This document shows, piece by piece, positions 1-8,946 of a DNA stretch of 23,046 bases. The stretch's first letter is position 1. Each line of letters starts with the position of its first letter. Made by a program: the position numbers and the translations under genes. The notes beneath the pieces were generated by a model. That model ran no database searches, had not been told where the DNA came from, and worked only from the letters and a program-made list of their open reading frames with translations. Origin of the DNA: Entophlyctis helioformis (lineage: Eukaryota; Chytridiomycota; Chytridiomycetes; Chytridiales; Chytriomycetaceae); NCBI GenBank assembly GCA_025526915.1, contig JAHLKH010000294.1, positions 1 through 23,046 on the forward strand, given 5' to 3'.

Positions 1-121
1 ATTCTGACGCCAGACAACATTGAAGAGTACTGGTGCGTGTCGAGTGGATCGGCCTGCCTTTGGCCGACGTGCTGCTGACCATGCCGCGTGCGCTGACAGG
101 GACCGCATCGTCAACAAGTGA
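1..121 (+). CDS. 3' end of an unidentified gene (last two exons)
   Basis: Frame 1 opens the window with ILTPDNIEEY, then reaches a GTGCGT donor at 33 and a CAG acceptor ending at 99. Joining 1-32 to 100-121 completes a Trp codon and gives DRIVNK followed by TGA at 119-121. Donor, acceptor and restored frame agree, and the GTGCGT donor recurs elsewhere in the window. The last exon would be only 22 nt long. The fragment (16 residues) is too short to identify a family. The stop lies 78 bp before the next start codon, which fits the compact spacing of the region. The alternative is that this is fortuitous open sequence in the 5' region of the next gene. Confidence 0.5.
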
Positions 122-199
122 CGAGCAAGATGTGTGCTTGTTGTGTGTGTGTGTGCTTCCAATGAACCTCGGCTTTCCACAAATCGCGAGATCTCGCCC

Positions 200-1345
200 A
201 TGTCCAGACGGCAGGGGCCGACGTCAGGGCCGTACTCTGCACGAGGCGCGGGCGCCTATGCCAGTGCAGCCGCCACCAAGAGCGCATCCAAGCCGCAGGA
301 CAGCGCCGCCGCCGCACCAAAGGCTGGCGCCAGCAAGGCCGCCAGCAGCGCCGGCAACAAGGCCATGTCGCTGTCGCTCGTCGGCCCGCTGACCATCGAC
401 GCTGTTCTCGGCGACGGCGTCCTCAACCCGCCGACGACGTTCGACTTTGAGGACTACATCGTCACCGAGCTCAAGGTCGACCTCACCCGTCTGCCGCCAG
501 GCACCGCCCGCCAGGAAGTGTGCCAGAACTTTCTCCGCGGCACCTGCAGGCTGTCCGCGGCCGTCTGTCCGTTCAAGCATCCCGAGAAGCCGCGCGCTGT
601 CGTCTGCAAGCACTGGCTGCGCGGCCTCTGCAAGAAGGGTGCGCTCTGCGAGTTCCTGCACGAGTACAACATGAAGCGCATGCCCGAGTGCTGGTTCTAT
701 GCAAAGCTCGGCGAGTGCACGAACCCAGAGTGCCAGTACCTGCACATTGATCCCGAGAGCAAGGTCAAGGAGTGTCCGTGGTATGCGCGCGGCTTCTGCA
801 AACACGGCGCTGGATGCCGGCTCAAGCACGTCAGGAAAGCGCCGTGCCCAATGTACTTGACAGGCTTCTGTCCCAAGGGCGAAGCCTGCCCCTTTGGCCA
901 GTACGTCCATCTTTGCAGGCTCTGTCTGCGTTTGTTGTTGGCGAGGCTGTCTGGCTGACGTTCTGGATGTTGTGCCCTGCCCTGTCCTGCTCTGCACAGC
1001 GCCAAGTTTGAGTTGCCTATTATTGTGCAGGTCAACGACGCGTCCATGGCCGGCTCTTACGGCGCACCACGGCAGATCTACTACCGCGCGCCGACCACAA
1101 GCCACAACGCCGGTGGTGGCAATGCGGGCAAGCCTGGTGGAGGCGCAGGCGGAGGCTCGGGCAGCATGGGCAGCAGCGGCGCGTACACACCTCGGCCGCC
1201 TGGCGGTGGTGGTGGTGCACAGCGCAACCTTGCGGAAGTGACGTGCTTCAAGTGCGGCGAAATGGGCCACTATGCCAACCACTGTCCCAAGCGGCGTCGC
1301 ATGGACGACTTTCCTGGACAGCCAGCCATGCGGCCGCCTTACTGA
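200..1345 (+). CDS. CPSF4: Cleavage and polyadenylation specificity factor CPSF30 / Yth1-like, CCCH and CCHC zinc-finger protein
   Basis: Two exons (200-900 and 1000-1345, intron 901-999, GTACGT...CAG) encode about 348 residues. The first ATG in this frame is at 200. After a low-complexity Ala/Ser-rich N-terminus and a short acidic segment (FDFEDYI) come five tandem CCCH fingers. Their starts read CQNFLRGTCR, CKHWLRGLC, CWFYAKLGEC, CPWYARGFC and CPMYLTGFC. The intron splits the last finger; splicing restores CPFGHAKFELP, close to the family pattern. A Gly-rich linker leads to a C-terminal CCHC zinc knuckle (CFKCGEMGHYANHC). In this family the fingers bind the AAUAAA poly(A) signal and bridge other subunits of the nuclear CPF/CPSF complex. 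The knuckle is present in animal CPSF30 and absent from yeast Yth1. The frame is intact, so this gene shows no sign of the base errors seen elsewhere. Confidence 0.93.
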
Positions 1346-1478
1346 CGATCCAAGATTCGATACTTTTGTACAATACAACCCCAATGACTATTTGATTCGA
1401 TGTTCTTGAGATCCATAAAGAGTGAAGTTTTCATTCAGATGCACATGGACACCAGGAGCATGGACATCAGACGCACGA

Positions 1479-2135
1479 TCAGGCAATGGAGATGGATGTC
1501 TTGGCGGCGACAGGCAGCTTGGGGATCAGAATGTCGAGCACGCCGTGGTCGAACTTGGCTGGATGCCAGCCGTGTCATGTCTGTGGGCAGCTGCACAACG
1601 CGACGGAAGCGGCCCAGTCGACGCTCATGGAACTGCAGAGTGAACTGCGTGTTGGTCTGTTGGTCGTGCTGTTGCGACTGTTGCGACTGTGGCTGTGGCT
1701 GATCTGTGCTGCTGGTGGTATCCTGGCTGCTGGTGTCGTTGTGGTTGTTGTTGTAGATGCTCGCAGTCTCGCCCTCAATCACAAGGTTGCCGTGGCGGTC
1801 AATGTCTGCGCGGATGCCGTCCTTGGACACGCCTGGCAGATCCGCAACGACTCGGATGGCCTGAGGCGAGTCCCACACGTCGATCAGTGGCTTGAAGATA
1901 GGCGTCTGCTGGCTGTGCTGCTGGCTGTGTTGTTGCTTGTGCTGCTTGGTGGCACAGAGTCTGATGCATTGGATGCATGTGCTGCAGCACGGCCGAGCTG
2001 CTCGATGAACACGCCAAGGGGAAGTGTTGGTTGTCTTGCCAGGCGAGGGCTGGAAGCACCAGAGGCGGCATCGAGCAAGGCGTCCATGAATGGATCGCAT
2101 GCGATTGGGGTGCAGTGGATTGTCGTGACGGGCAT
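1479..2135 (-). CDS. Small heat-shock protein (Hsp20/alpha-crystallin family), frame broken
   Basis: The likely start is ATG at 2135 (MPVTTIHCTPIACDPFMDALLD) and the likely stop is at 1479-1481. The alpha-crystallin domain is readable in pieces: IDVWDSPQAIRVVADLPGV, then DIDRHGNLVIEGE, a Gln/Asn/Ser-rich insertion of about 35 residues, then FTLQFHERRLGRFRRVVQLP, and finally KFDHGVLDILIPKLPV with the C-terminal GVL and IPK signatures. The four blocks lie in three changing frames. One break falls between the N-terminus and the domain (roughly 1890-1990). Two more lie near 1560-1580, where GG would be expected and G is seen. Sequencing error or a decayed gene are both possible; the clean signatures favour error. 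The family are ATP-independent chaperones that hold unfolding proteins. The heat-shock-element array upstream supports heat regulation. About 218 residues if the frame is restored, near the usual length for the family plus the insertion. Confidence 0.85.
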
Positions 2136-2272
2136 TGGATGAGCTGTGTTGTTGTTGTTGTTAGTGTGCTTGATGGCAGCCAGAGAGGGCGGGCGACCAG
2201 CTGCCCTTTTGTAGTCTGCGATTGCCTGAGGTGTCTGTGTGAGCCTGTGTGCTGCACACAGCCGTCCAGGTG

Positions 2273-2357
2273 TTCAGTGCTGTTCGCTGGTGTTCGCTGC
2301 CGTTCGCTGGTGTTCTTGCTTCGCGTGTGGTCGCGACTGAACGCGATGCTTCTCGAA
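2273..2357 (-). promoter_or_regulatory. Step-type heat-shock element array upstream of the Hsp20 gene
   Basis: Five TTC triplets occur at exactly 10-bp spacing (2273, 2283, 2293, 2303 and 2313), inside units resembling GTTCGCTGGT. This is the spacing of a step-type HSE, nTTCn separated by 5 bp. A palindromic nTTCnnGAAn core (cTTCTCGAAc) follows at 2350-2357. The array lies about 140-220 bp upstream of the Hsp20 start codon, where an Hsf1-type factor would act. Confidence 0.7.
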
Positions 2358-2588
2358 CCATCCAGACATGCTCAACTGCGCTCAACAGCCTTCTGTGGCT
2401 GCTCGGCTGCTGGCCATGCATCCCTCACACAGGACACACTCGGACATGACATGGAGTGCCTTGCAAAGAGATCACCGTTCATTAGAGGCAGCCACACAAA
2501 GCACGGCGAGTGTGGTGCACATCGCCATGTGAGATATCATGAGCCCGCTGGCAGTCCCAACAGGCTCCCATCAGCAGCGGCCCGTTCA

Positions 2589-3224
2589 TCAGGGCATGAA
2601 CATGGCCATCTTCCACAGGGGGCGGCTCTTCTTGGTGGTCTCAAGGTCGAACGCAACCAGCAGCAGGCCAACAAGCGCCACGTCGACGCCTGGCATCACA
2701 ACAATGTCGATCTGCAAGCCGCCTATCTTGTTCTTGTATGCACCTTTGTCGATGCGGATGTTGGCAATCGCCGCACCCTCGGTCGCCTCGCTACCAAGAT
2801 AGATGCCGCCGCCCTTGACCTCGCCCTCGACGCACAACTCTGTCTTGTGGCCCGTGGCGGGATCGACAACGGCCAGCCACATCTGGATGTGCTTCTTGGT
2901 GGCGGCGGCAATCTCAAAGAGCACTGGCTCGGCCTTGGCGCCGCTGGCGACTGTGTAGCCGCCGGTCGACTTGCGGATGTTAAGGATGGGCACGCCGTCA
3001 ATGTCGACGAGTGTGCGCTTGCCGCCCTTGAGCGAGAAGGTCTCACGAACGTCAAAGTACTTGATGCCGGCGGTGTCCTTGATCTCGAATATGGTTTCGG
3101 ATGTGCCAAAGACCGTCTCGATGCGCAGCTCAACCTTGCGGTCAAAGACGAAGCGGCCGTCCGTGGCAACGAGCGGCACTGGCGGCGAGACCAGCTTGTC
3201 GATGGTTGAGTGCGACTTGACCAT
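2589..3224 (-). CDS. LURP-one-related (LOR / tubby-C-like) domain protein
   Basis: One uninterrupted exon encodes 211 residues from ATG 3224 to TGA 2589-2591. Upstream in-frame codons are open, but this Met gives the family's usual length of about 200. The fold can be followed as alternating short beta strands: FEIKDTAGIKYFDVRETFSL, TLVDIDGVPILNIRKS, LCVEGEV, a polar turn, then LQIDIVVMPGVDVALVGLLLVAFD. The last segment is the diagnostic LOR ending, a strand followed by a hydrophobic helix with a PGVD motif. The family resembles the C-terminal domain of Tubby and phospholipid scramblases; plant members are linked to pathogen responses, and the function in microbes is not known. It lies 453 bp upstream of the Hsp20 gene on the same strand, with its own separate promoter region. 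Confidence 0.8.
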   Translation of the reverse strand: MVKSHSTIDKLVSPPVPLVATDGRFVFDRKVELRIETVFGTSETIFEIKDTAGIKYFDVRETFSLKGGKRTLVDIDGVPILNIRKSTGGYTVASGAKAEPVLFEIAAATKKHIQMWLAVVDPATGHKTELCVEGEVKGGGIYLGSEATEGAAIANIRIDKGAYKNKIGGLQIDIVVMPGVDVALVGLLLVAFDLETTKKSRPLWKMAMFMP

Positions 3225-3624
3225 TGTGGCTGTTGGACGATAACTTGTGGTTGTTGGCTGAAGAAGGCGGAGGGCAAGGCCGATCCTCTTATGCCGACAT
3301 GGTCGGAAGTTGCTGGTGCTTGGCCACATGTGCATGCTTGCTGCTTGGCCAGATCTGCATGTCTTGCTGCTTGGCAACACACAGCTGATGCTTGGCAACA
3401 TACAGCTGGTGCAGGTGCATGGACAGTCCTTGAGTTGAGGATCTGTCTGCCCGCTCTCAGTCACTCTGCCTGCCGACTCTCTGTCTGGCATCGCAGTCAA
3501 GGCATCTCGGAAGTCTCGGCCGTGAATCATTCCATAATTTCTGGCTCGATTTTCAGTGGTTTTGAGTGGCATTGCAACGCATGTATGGGAAGCGAATGGA
3601 CGATTTTCGGTCACCAAAAGGCTA
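3225..3624. other. Intergenic stretch between the LOR gene and the tRNA
   Basis: About 400 bp with no supported gene. It holds imperfect dispersed copies of a TGCTTGGCnA unit around 3317-3410 on the plus strand. These may be promoter elements of the LOR gene, which is read leftwards. No recognised motif was found. Confidence 0.5.
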
Positions 3625-3695
3625 GCGCCAGTGGTTTAGTGGTAAAATTCATCGTTGCCATCGATGAGCCCCCGGTTCAATTCCGGGCTGGCGCA
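3625..3695 (+). tRNA. tRNA-Gly (anticodon GCC)
   Basis: The acceptor stem GCGCCAG (3625-3631) pairs perfectly with CTGGCGC (3688-3694), followed by discriminator A. The anticodon arm is CATCG-TTGCCAT-CGATG with anticodon GCC. The T arm is CCCGG-TTCAATT-CCGGG. The D-loop carries TGGTTTAGTGGTA, which includes the internal A box, and GGTTCAATTCC is the B box. There is no intron, and CCA is not encoded, as expected in eukaryotes. Confidence 0.97.
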
Positions 3696-3963
3696 CACCT
3701 TTTGCCATTTTGCCTGTTGCCATTTTGCTGCCAGTCAGCCAGTCTGCCGATCCATCCACCTGACCGCCAGTCCGTCCGTCCCGCCCATCCCAGTGTCTAC
3801 TGTCGCTTGCTGTCTGTCGCTGTCTGTCGCTGTCTGTCGCTCTCCCCTCTGTTTGTGATGCGTTTGGGCAGTGTGGCATTCCTCGAGTTGATGTTCTCAA
3901 GAATCACGCGCTGCTGCTTTGGCGCTTGTCCAGCAACCCCATCGTCAAGACTGCGGCCTGCAA
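3696..3963. repeat. Intergenic region with a 10-bp tandem repeat
   Basis: No gene is supported between the tRNA and the FAM161-like start. Three perfect copies of CTGTCTGTCG lie at 3811-3840, next to further CTGTC and CCGTC units. The region is pyrimidine-rich on the plus strand. It probably contains the promoter of the downstream gene. Confidence 0.5.
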
Positions 3964-6515
3964 ATGACAAGCATCGCTGTCACGGGCACGGGGTACCGGC
4001 CGTCTGGCTGCCAGTGGGCGGCACCGCGATCTCGTGCCGCTGGCAAACAGCCTGCCGAGTCTGCCCCGCCAGAGCAGTCTGCCAAGCAACAGCAGCAGCA
4101 GCCGTCGCTCTCAACACCGTCCTCTGCCATGGCGCAGCACGGCGACCCAGCCACCGCACTCGACGGTGCCATCGACGACCAACCGCAGCACATGCGGCAT
4201 GATGATCGAGACGGGCTGGCATGGCGGTTGGAGGAAGCAGCACTCGACGGCTCGCCCCACGCTTTCCAGTCTGCATTCGACATCCAGCGAGAACGCCAGG
4301 CGCTAGCCGACCGCGCCAACGAGCTGCGTGCCATGTTCGAGGCAGACATCTCGCGCGGCTCGCGTCGCATCCGGCCCAAGTCTACGGCTGGACCGCCACG
4401 CCATCAACGCCTGGGCTTTCGTCCGTCTGGCACCAGTCGACCCAGCGGCGGCATGCCAAGGCGAAGAGGTTGGAAGGGGTGCTGGTCGACAGCTGCATGG
4501 ACGACGACGATCGGTGGCGGGCGTTCCAAGGCGTCCAGGAGCATGAGTACGAGCTCGAGAACCCAAGCGTTTCTGACGAGTTTTTCGACGTGCTGCAGGG
4601 CATCATGACTGCACATGACTTGGAGGGCATTGATCCTGAAGTCATCCAAAACAGTTTTCCGTGGCTGATGGCGCGTGCCAAGTCTGGCAGTCATGATCTG
4701 TTTGACCATCCCGTGAGCATCGCAGGCATGCTTGTTGGTGTGCGTGTGTGTGTGTGTAGCTTTCTGATTGGTGACGACTGGGCAGTTGCTACACAAGGCC
4801 AAGCCGGTTAAGAAGCAGTCGGTCAAGTCGGCCAAGAAAACGGCGACAAAAGCGGCAGCAGCATCGGCCCAGCCGCCGAAACCGTCCATTGTTAAACGCC
4901 GGTTCGAGGAAGACATGGCGGCACGAGAAAACAAGATCCGTGAGGAGCTCAACAGCAAGTTTCAAGCCAATCCAGTGCCTGCATCGTCTCTGATACCCAA
5001 GTAGACACCAATGATTCAGGCTCGCGGGCGATCGCCATCTCGCCACTAGGCTGCTCACAAGATGGTGGATAGGTTCAATCTCATCATGACCATGTCGGGA
5101 AACCGCGCGGCCGAGATCCGCAAACAGCCGTAGCCGCAGCACGGCTGAACACAGGCGACGCCTGTGCAAAGTGCCGAGCTTTGACTCAAAAGGGCAAGCG
5201 TGTTACGTGCAAATGCGAGGTAGGCAAACCGTTGCAGGGCTCGCAATGCCGATGCTGACGCAAGGTAGACCGAGATCAACCCACTTGTCAAGGAGGCGCT
5301 TGCAGCTGTAGAAAGAGAGCAGAAAGCCAAGAAACGGGCAGAGCACTCAAGCAGGCTGATGATCATGGTGCTGGCGACGAGAATATGGCAGTCTCAAGTG
5401 TGCCTCCGAGTCTGGCGATGCAATTGGTGATTGCGTTCCACGTGTGACAGAGACTGCGGTCCAAGATGGCAAGAAGCGTCGGGCACGCATGATAGGTGCG
5501 GCCCCATGATCAGAGGCAACCAATCATGAAATCGATCGCTGACCGGACAGATGGGCGGAGCGCAGAGAATGAGGGACAGCTGGATTGACCCAGGAGCACA
5601 CATTCCAGCCGCGTATCACTGGAGCCGTGCCTGATTTCAAGGCTCTCCAAGAGCAGTTTTACAAGCGATTAGAAGGCCGCAAACAGATGCGTGGTGGAAC
5701 CCAGTATGTGCTGCAAGGATGCGTGGCTTGGTGGCTGATACTGACAGATTGGCAAACATCGCAGGCCGATGCCGTTCAATGGGTTGGAGAGCCATGAACA
5801 GGAGCGCGCCAAGAGGATTGAAGAGCGTGCCAAACGGGCTGACGAGCTGCATGCACGTCGCACAGGCTCAACAGAGTCCAAACCAACTGTTCTCAACCCA
5901 AAGCTGCTCAAGGTAAGTCATGCTCACACTTTCCCCAACAAATGGTTCACCGTCTGACACACGATGACGGACGGATCAATCGGCCGACGGATGCACCAGC
6001 CTGTACACACCAAGCCAACGCATTCATGGAAGCTCAGGGTAGAGCATCTGCAGATGCAAAAGGATGCACAAAAGCTCATTGAGGAGATGGAAGAGCAAGA
6101 GCGGCTCGAAAAAGAGGAGCGCAATCGCGTGTTCTCGTTCAAGATCCGTGCACGCATTGATAAGAGTGCGGCCAAGGAGATTGCAGAGCGCACAGAGACC
6201 AAGCGACGGCACTTTGTGGAAGGTATGCAGAACGATGGACTCGGCTGGATGTATGGCGCTGACATGATGGATGGATGGATGGCTACGTATGCAGACCAGA
6301 AGAAACGGACAATGGAGTACATAGAGTCGATACAGGATATGAACAAGCGGATCTCGTCGCGCATGTGTTTGTTTGAGCAGGAGCAGATCGATATGGCCAA
6401 GCGGAAAGCAACGACTGGTGCGTACATGCCCTGCCAGCTGCTTTGGTCCAGACACTGATGATTGTACTGGCATGCAGACATTGATAGGGTTCTGAAAGAG
6501 GCGGGGCTGTCATAG
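3964..6515 (+). CDS. FAM161-like (UPF0564) centriole/axoneme protein, multi-exon, frame broken
   Basis: Clear exons are 3964-4712, 4786-about 5001, about 5580-5703, 5748-5912, 6054-6222, 6294-6417 and 6478-6515. The start could instead be ATG 4129. Family landmarks in order: a helical acidic N-terminal region; FQANPVPASSLIP (the FKA-x-PVP motif) near 4960; HTFQPRITGAVPDFKALQEQF near 5600; a long charged helix (IEEMEEQERLEKEERNRVF); and the C-terminal RMCLFEQ...DIDRVLKEAGL block, matching the conserved family ending. FAM161 proteins bind microtubules at centrioles, basal bodies and connecting cilia. Frame breaks occur near 4380 and 4452 and at the 5703/5748 junction. The 5005-5580 stretch is not resolved; it holds plausible pieces such as MVDRFNLIMTMSGNRAAEIRK (5061 on) and LVKEALAAVEREQKAKKRAE (about 5290). 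The stop codon is 12 bp from the target duplication of element A. Confidence 0.75.
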
Positions 6516-6527
6516 AAATGATTTATC

Positions 6528-6536
6528 ACTTTTTTC
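6528..6536. repeat. Target-site duplication, left of element A
   Basis: ACTTTTTTC, identical to 14333-14341 at the other end of the element. It is followed by GGCCCG, the start of the left terminal inverted repeat. Confidence 0.8.
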
Positions 6537-6537
6537 G

Positions 6538-6559
6538 GCCCGATATTCATACAATTGCC
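6538..6559 (+). repeat. Left terminal inverted repeat of element A
   Basis: Starts GCCCGATATTCATAC and matches the reverse complement of 14311-14332 at 17 of 22 positions. The first five bases and the TCATAC core are identical. The same right-end sequence begins element B at 19761. Confidence 0.8.
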
Positions 6560-6576
6560 AAGGTTTTGGAGTTAAG

Positions 6577-6734
6577 TTCGTCGCAAGAGGCGTCGAAAGA
6601 AGCCCGCGTATCACACGATGGAAGGTTCGAGTCAGCAAAGACATGCGACGACAGGCGGGCGAGGCACATCCAACGAGGGTCTCACTTTATCGTTAGAAAA
6701 GTGACCCGTTAGGTCGATCGGGAGGTTCCCCGAT
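6577..6734 (-). ncRNA. Candidate Fanzor guide RNA (omega/fRNA) scaffold region
   Basis: Three hairpins lie between the Fanzor zinc-finger exon and the left end of element A. They are: 6717-6722 paired with 6729-6734 (6 bp, perfect); 6677-6688 paired with 6698-6707 (10 bp with a 2-nt bulge); and 6577-6584 paired with 6590-6597 (7 of 8 pairs). The first two overlap the open 3' end of the Fanzor frame. TnpB and Fanzor guide RNAs typically come from the 3' end of the nuclease gene and run towards the element end. Position and structure fit; expression and boundaries are inferred. The guide would be expected to point to the 6537 end. Confidence 0.4.
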
Positions 6735-8884
6735 TCAAAGTTGGTGGTCAAACAAGTCACTGTGTGGATGCAGGTCAAGTGACTTGAGGGCAGGCTGTCT
6801 GCGTGCTGGTCGCAGCTGGCGACGGATGGACCGTGTCTTGAACGCGCACAGGAACGTGCCAGGCTGATCTTATCCCATGAGGCCACATGCGACTTGAAGT
6901 GTTTCCGCGTTTGAGGCTGTGGGACAACAGACGGAGCATCTCGTGCACGCAGCTTGATGGCGTATGCATTCGCGATGCGTTTGAGGTGCACTGGCGTGGC
7001 TGGATTGCTGTCGGCTTTGGTGTGCGTCAAGTAGAGCGGCCGGTGTCCAAAGAGCAGATGCCACAGCGCGACCATCCCGATGTTGGTGGCTCCAAGCACG
7101 TCTCGGTGGTAGACGGTCTTGCATGGTATGCACTCGTAGCGTCGCAGGTTGGTGCGGTTCTCGTATGGGATCCGCTGCTTGCACTGCGGGCACATCTGGC
7201 TGGTCAGGTTCTCGTTGCAGCGGTAGATCTGTGTGTGGTGTGTGGTGCATGATCGTGTGTCAGTTGGTGCACAGAATGGATGGATGGATGGACAGTGTGG
7301 CATCAGACGCACATAGGCATATCCAGATGACCGCAGATGCCTGATGAGAAACCTCTCAAACACAGCGTGCCGGCCACCTTGACCTGTAAAGTCGATGCCA
7401 AATGCCCACACAACGGAATGTTGTCCTCTGTCACTTTGTTCGGTCGACAGGGAGGCCTTGAGATGCAGCAGATGCGCGCTTGCCAGTGGTCGATCCTGCC
7501 AGCTTCATGATGCCCTCAAGAGCATTTCCGCGAATAGACATGCGGTTGCTGCGCTTGGTGAACCGCTTGGCCTTGACCTTCTGTGGATGCCATGCCATGC
7601 CATGCCGTCCAGTGCAATCAGCAGGCAATCAAGCAGCTTGGCGGCCATGCCAGTGGGCATCCAGAACCAGAGAAACGTACCCGTGCATTCAGGAATGGCG
7701 TGCAGTACGCATGGCAGCGCAGATCCCAAAAGGCTCTCTCGCCAGGCTTGACGTTTGGATCGGCATGCTTTGCTGTCTTGAATGCGATGGCCGCCTGGAT
7801 GTCGGCTGCCTTGGCATATCGATTGTTGAGCCTGGTACAGGAGGCAGGCACTGTGAGTTGATCAGGTCAAGAGTGCGCATGGCAGAGTCATTGCATGCAT
7901 ACCACCGCTGAAGATGCCCTCGGCATGTGCCATGCCAGAGGAGAGCACGTAGTTGGACTCGAGCTTATACGAAAAGTCTCTGAGATCAACCAAGATACTG
8001 GATGCGCCATACAGGTACCGCTCGCCCCAGTCAAAGCTGACAACGCGAACAGTCTGGTAGCCTTGGTCAGTGAACAGGTTGTTGGCGTTGATGATGTTGG
8101 GCAGTCGCTGTGAGGCGTAAAAGTTGCGCTTGCCCTGTCGTGCCATGGAATGAGTGAGGGATGTGCAATGCATGTGCACCAATGCGCGAGTTTAGCATGC
8201 AAGTGGCTTACAGGATTGGGCGTGTATGGCTTGGCGGCTGACGGGTTGGCTGGATGGCGGCTGTGGATGGCATGTCAGTTGGTGTGGACAACAAGTGTGC
8301 GTCTGGATTGGCACAGCAACTCACATTCGCCATCCAAGCCATCATCCAAGCAATTATTCACGCCACCAAGGCCACCAAGACCTCCATCATCAAAAATACT
8401 GTGCTGCTCGTCTGAAGACGCCGCGTTGGGATCTGTAGATCAAGGCGGCAGTCAGAATCCATGTGTGCACCAAAGCATTCAAGCATGCCACATACTGCGA
8501 GGCGACTCTGGACGGTTTGTGCGGCCATTGAGAGCCAGCTGGTAGATGCTGTATCCATCCGTCATGATGCTGCCCAGTCTGATTGTCTTGATTGGCCTCG
8601 CTGGACACGCGGCATCAATTGCAGCCTTGATATGCTCCTCGCGCTCCTTGCCAACCAGACCCCGCCATCAGCCTCTCGCGTTGCCTTGGCTGTGGCATCG
8701 GCTGTGGCCTTGGCAACCGCGTCCATTCGCGCTTTGGCCTCCGCAGGAGTCTGGAAGCGTCGCTTGCTCAAACAGAGTCCAGGAAGGAGGATTCGAGAAC
8801 ACAAACCTCACGGCTTGCACTAAACGCCTTCTCGATCGTGTCATTTGGTGACTCGAGTGTCAAGTCTTCATCTTTGTAGTCTAC
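6632..8884 (-). CDS. Fanzor (eukaryotic TnpB-like RNA-guided nuclease) portion of the element A gene
   Basis: Minus-strand exons read in order. An alanine-rich helix (AEAKARMDAVAKATADATAK, about 8780-8700) leads to IMTDGYSIYQLALN (about 8570-8530), which resembles the tDGvs motif that closes the N-terminal part of Fanzors. RuvC-I is VRVVSFDWGERYLYGAS (about 8060-8010). A basic helical exon, KVKAKRFTKRSNRMSIRGNAL, lies near 7570-7510. The RuvC-II region is VWAFGIDFTGQGGRHAVFERF (about 7420-7350). After an intron (acceptor at 7229) comes CNENLTSQMCPQC, then ECIPCKTVYHRDVLGATNI. The last two segments give a CxxC...CxxC zinc ribbon and the RuvC-III Asp in the DRDxxxAxNI position. No Glu is visible at the classical RuvC-II position, whereas NENLTS carries one, as in the rearranged site known from many Fanzors. 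Frame breaks lie near 8690, 8780 and 7420-7440. The C-terminus after about 6900 is low confidence. It probably continues the same transcript as the FEN1-like part, because a GTAGGT...TAG intron (8883-8947) joins it to upstream coding sequence. Confidence 0.82.
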
Positions 8885-8946
8885 GATAAAAGTGCAGTGT
8901 CAGCATCATATCATGCAGACATGGCATTTACAGGCAGTGCGACCTA

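Noticed and set aside
1689..1895. Open frames opposite the Hsp20 gene and similar long antisense frames across the window
   Set aside because: They mirror GC-rich coding sequence and show no domain or composition typical of proteins.
6528..6536. T6 run as a Pol III terminator for a small RNA
   Set aside because: It lies in the target duplication outside the element and recurs at the right end, so it is better explained as host target sequence.
6560..6650. GGTTCGAGTC as the T loop of a second tRNA
   Set aside because: No matching T stem, acceptor stem or anticodon arm could be formed around it.
7275..7291. ATGG tandem repeat, also seen in a FAM161 intron (6264-6280)
   Set aside because: Simple sequence in introns; no sign that the two are related by transposition.
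6632..8884. Bacterial IS605/IS607 insertion or contamination
   Set aside because: The TnpB-like coding sequence is split by several short spliceosomal introns and sits in a TIR element between eukaryotic genes.
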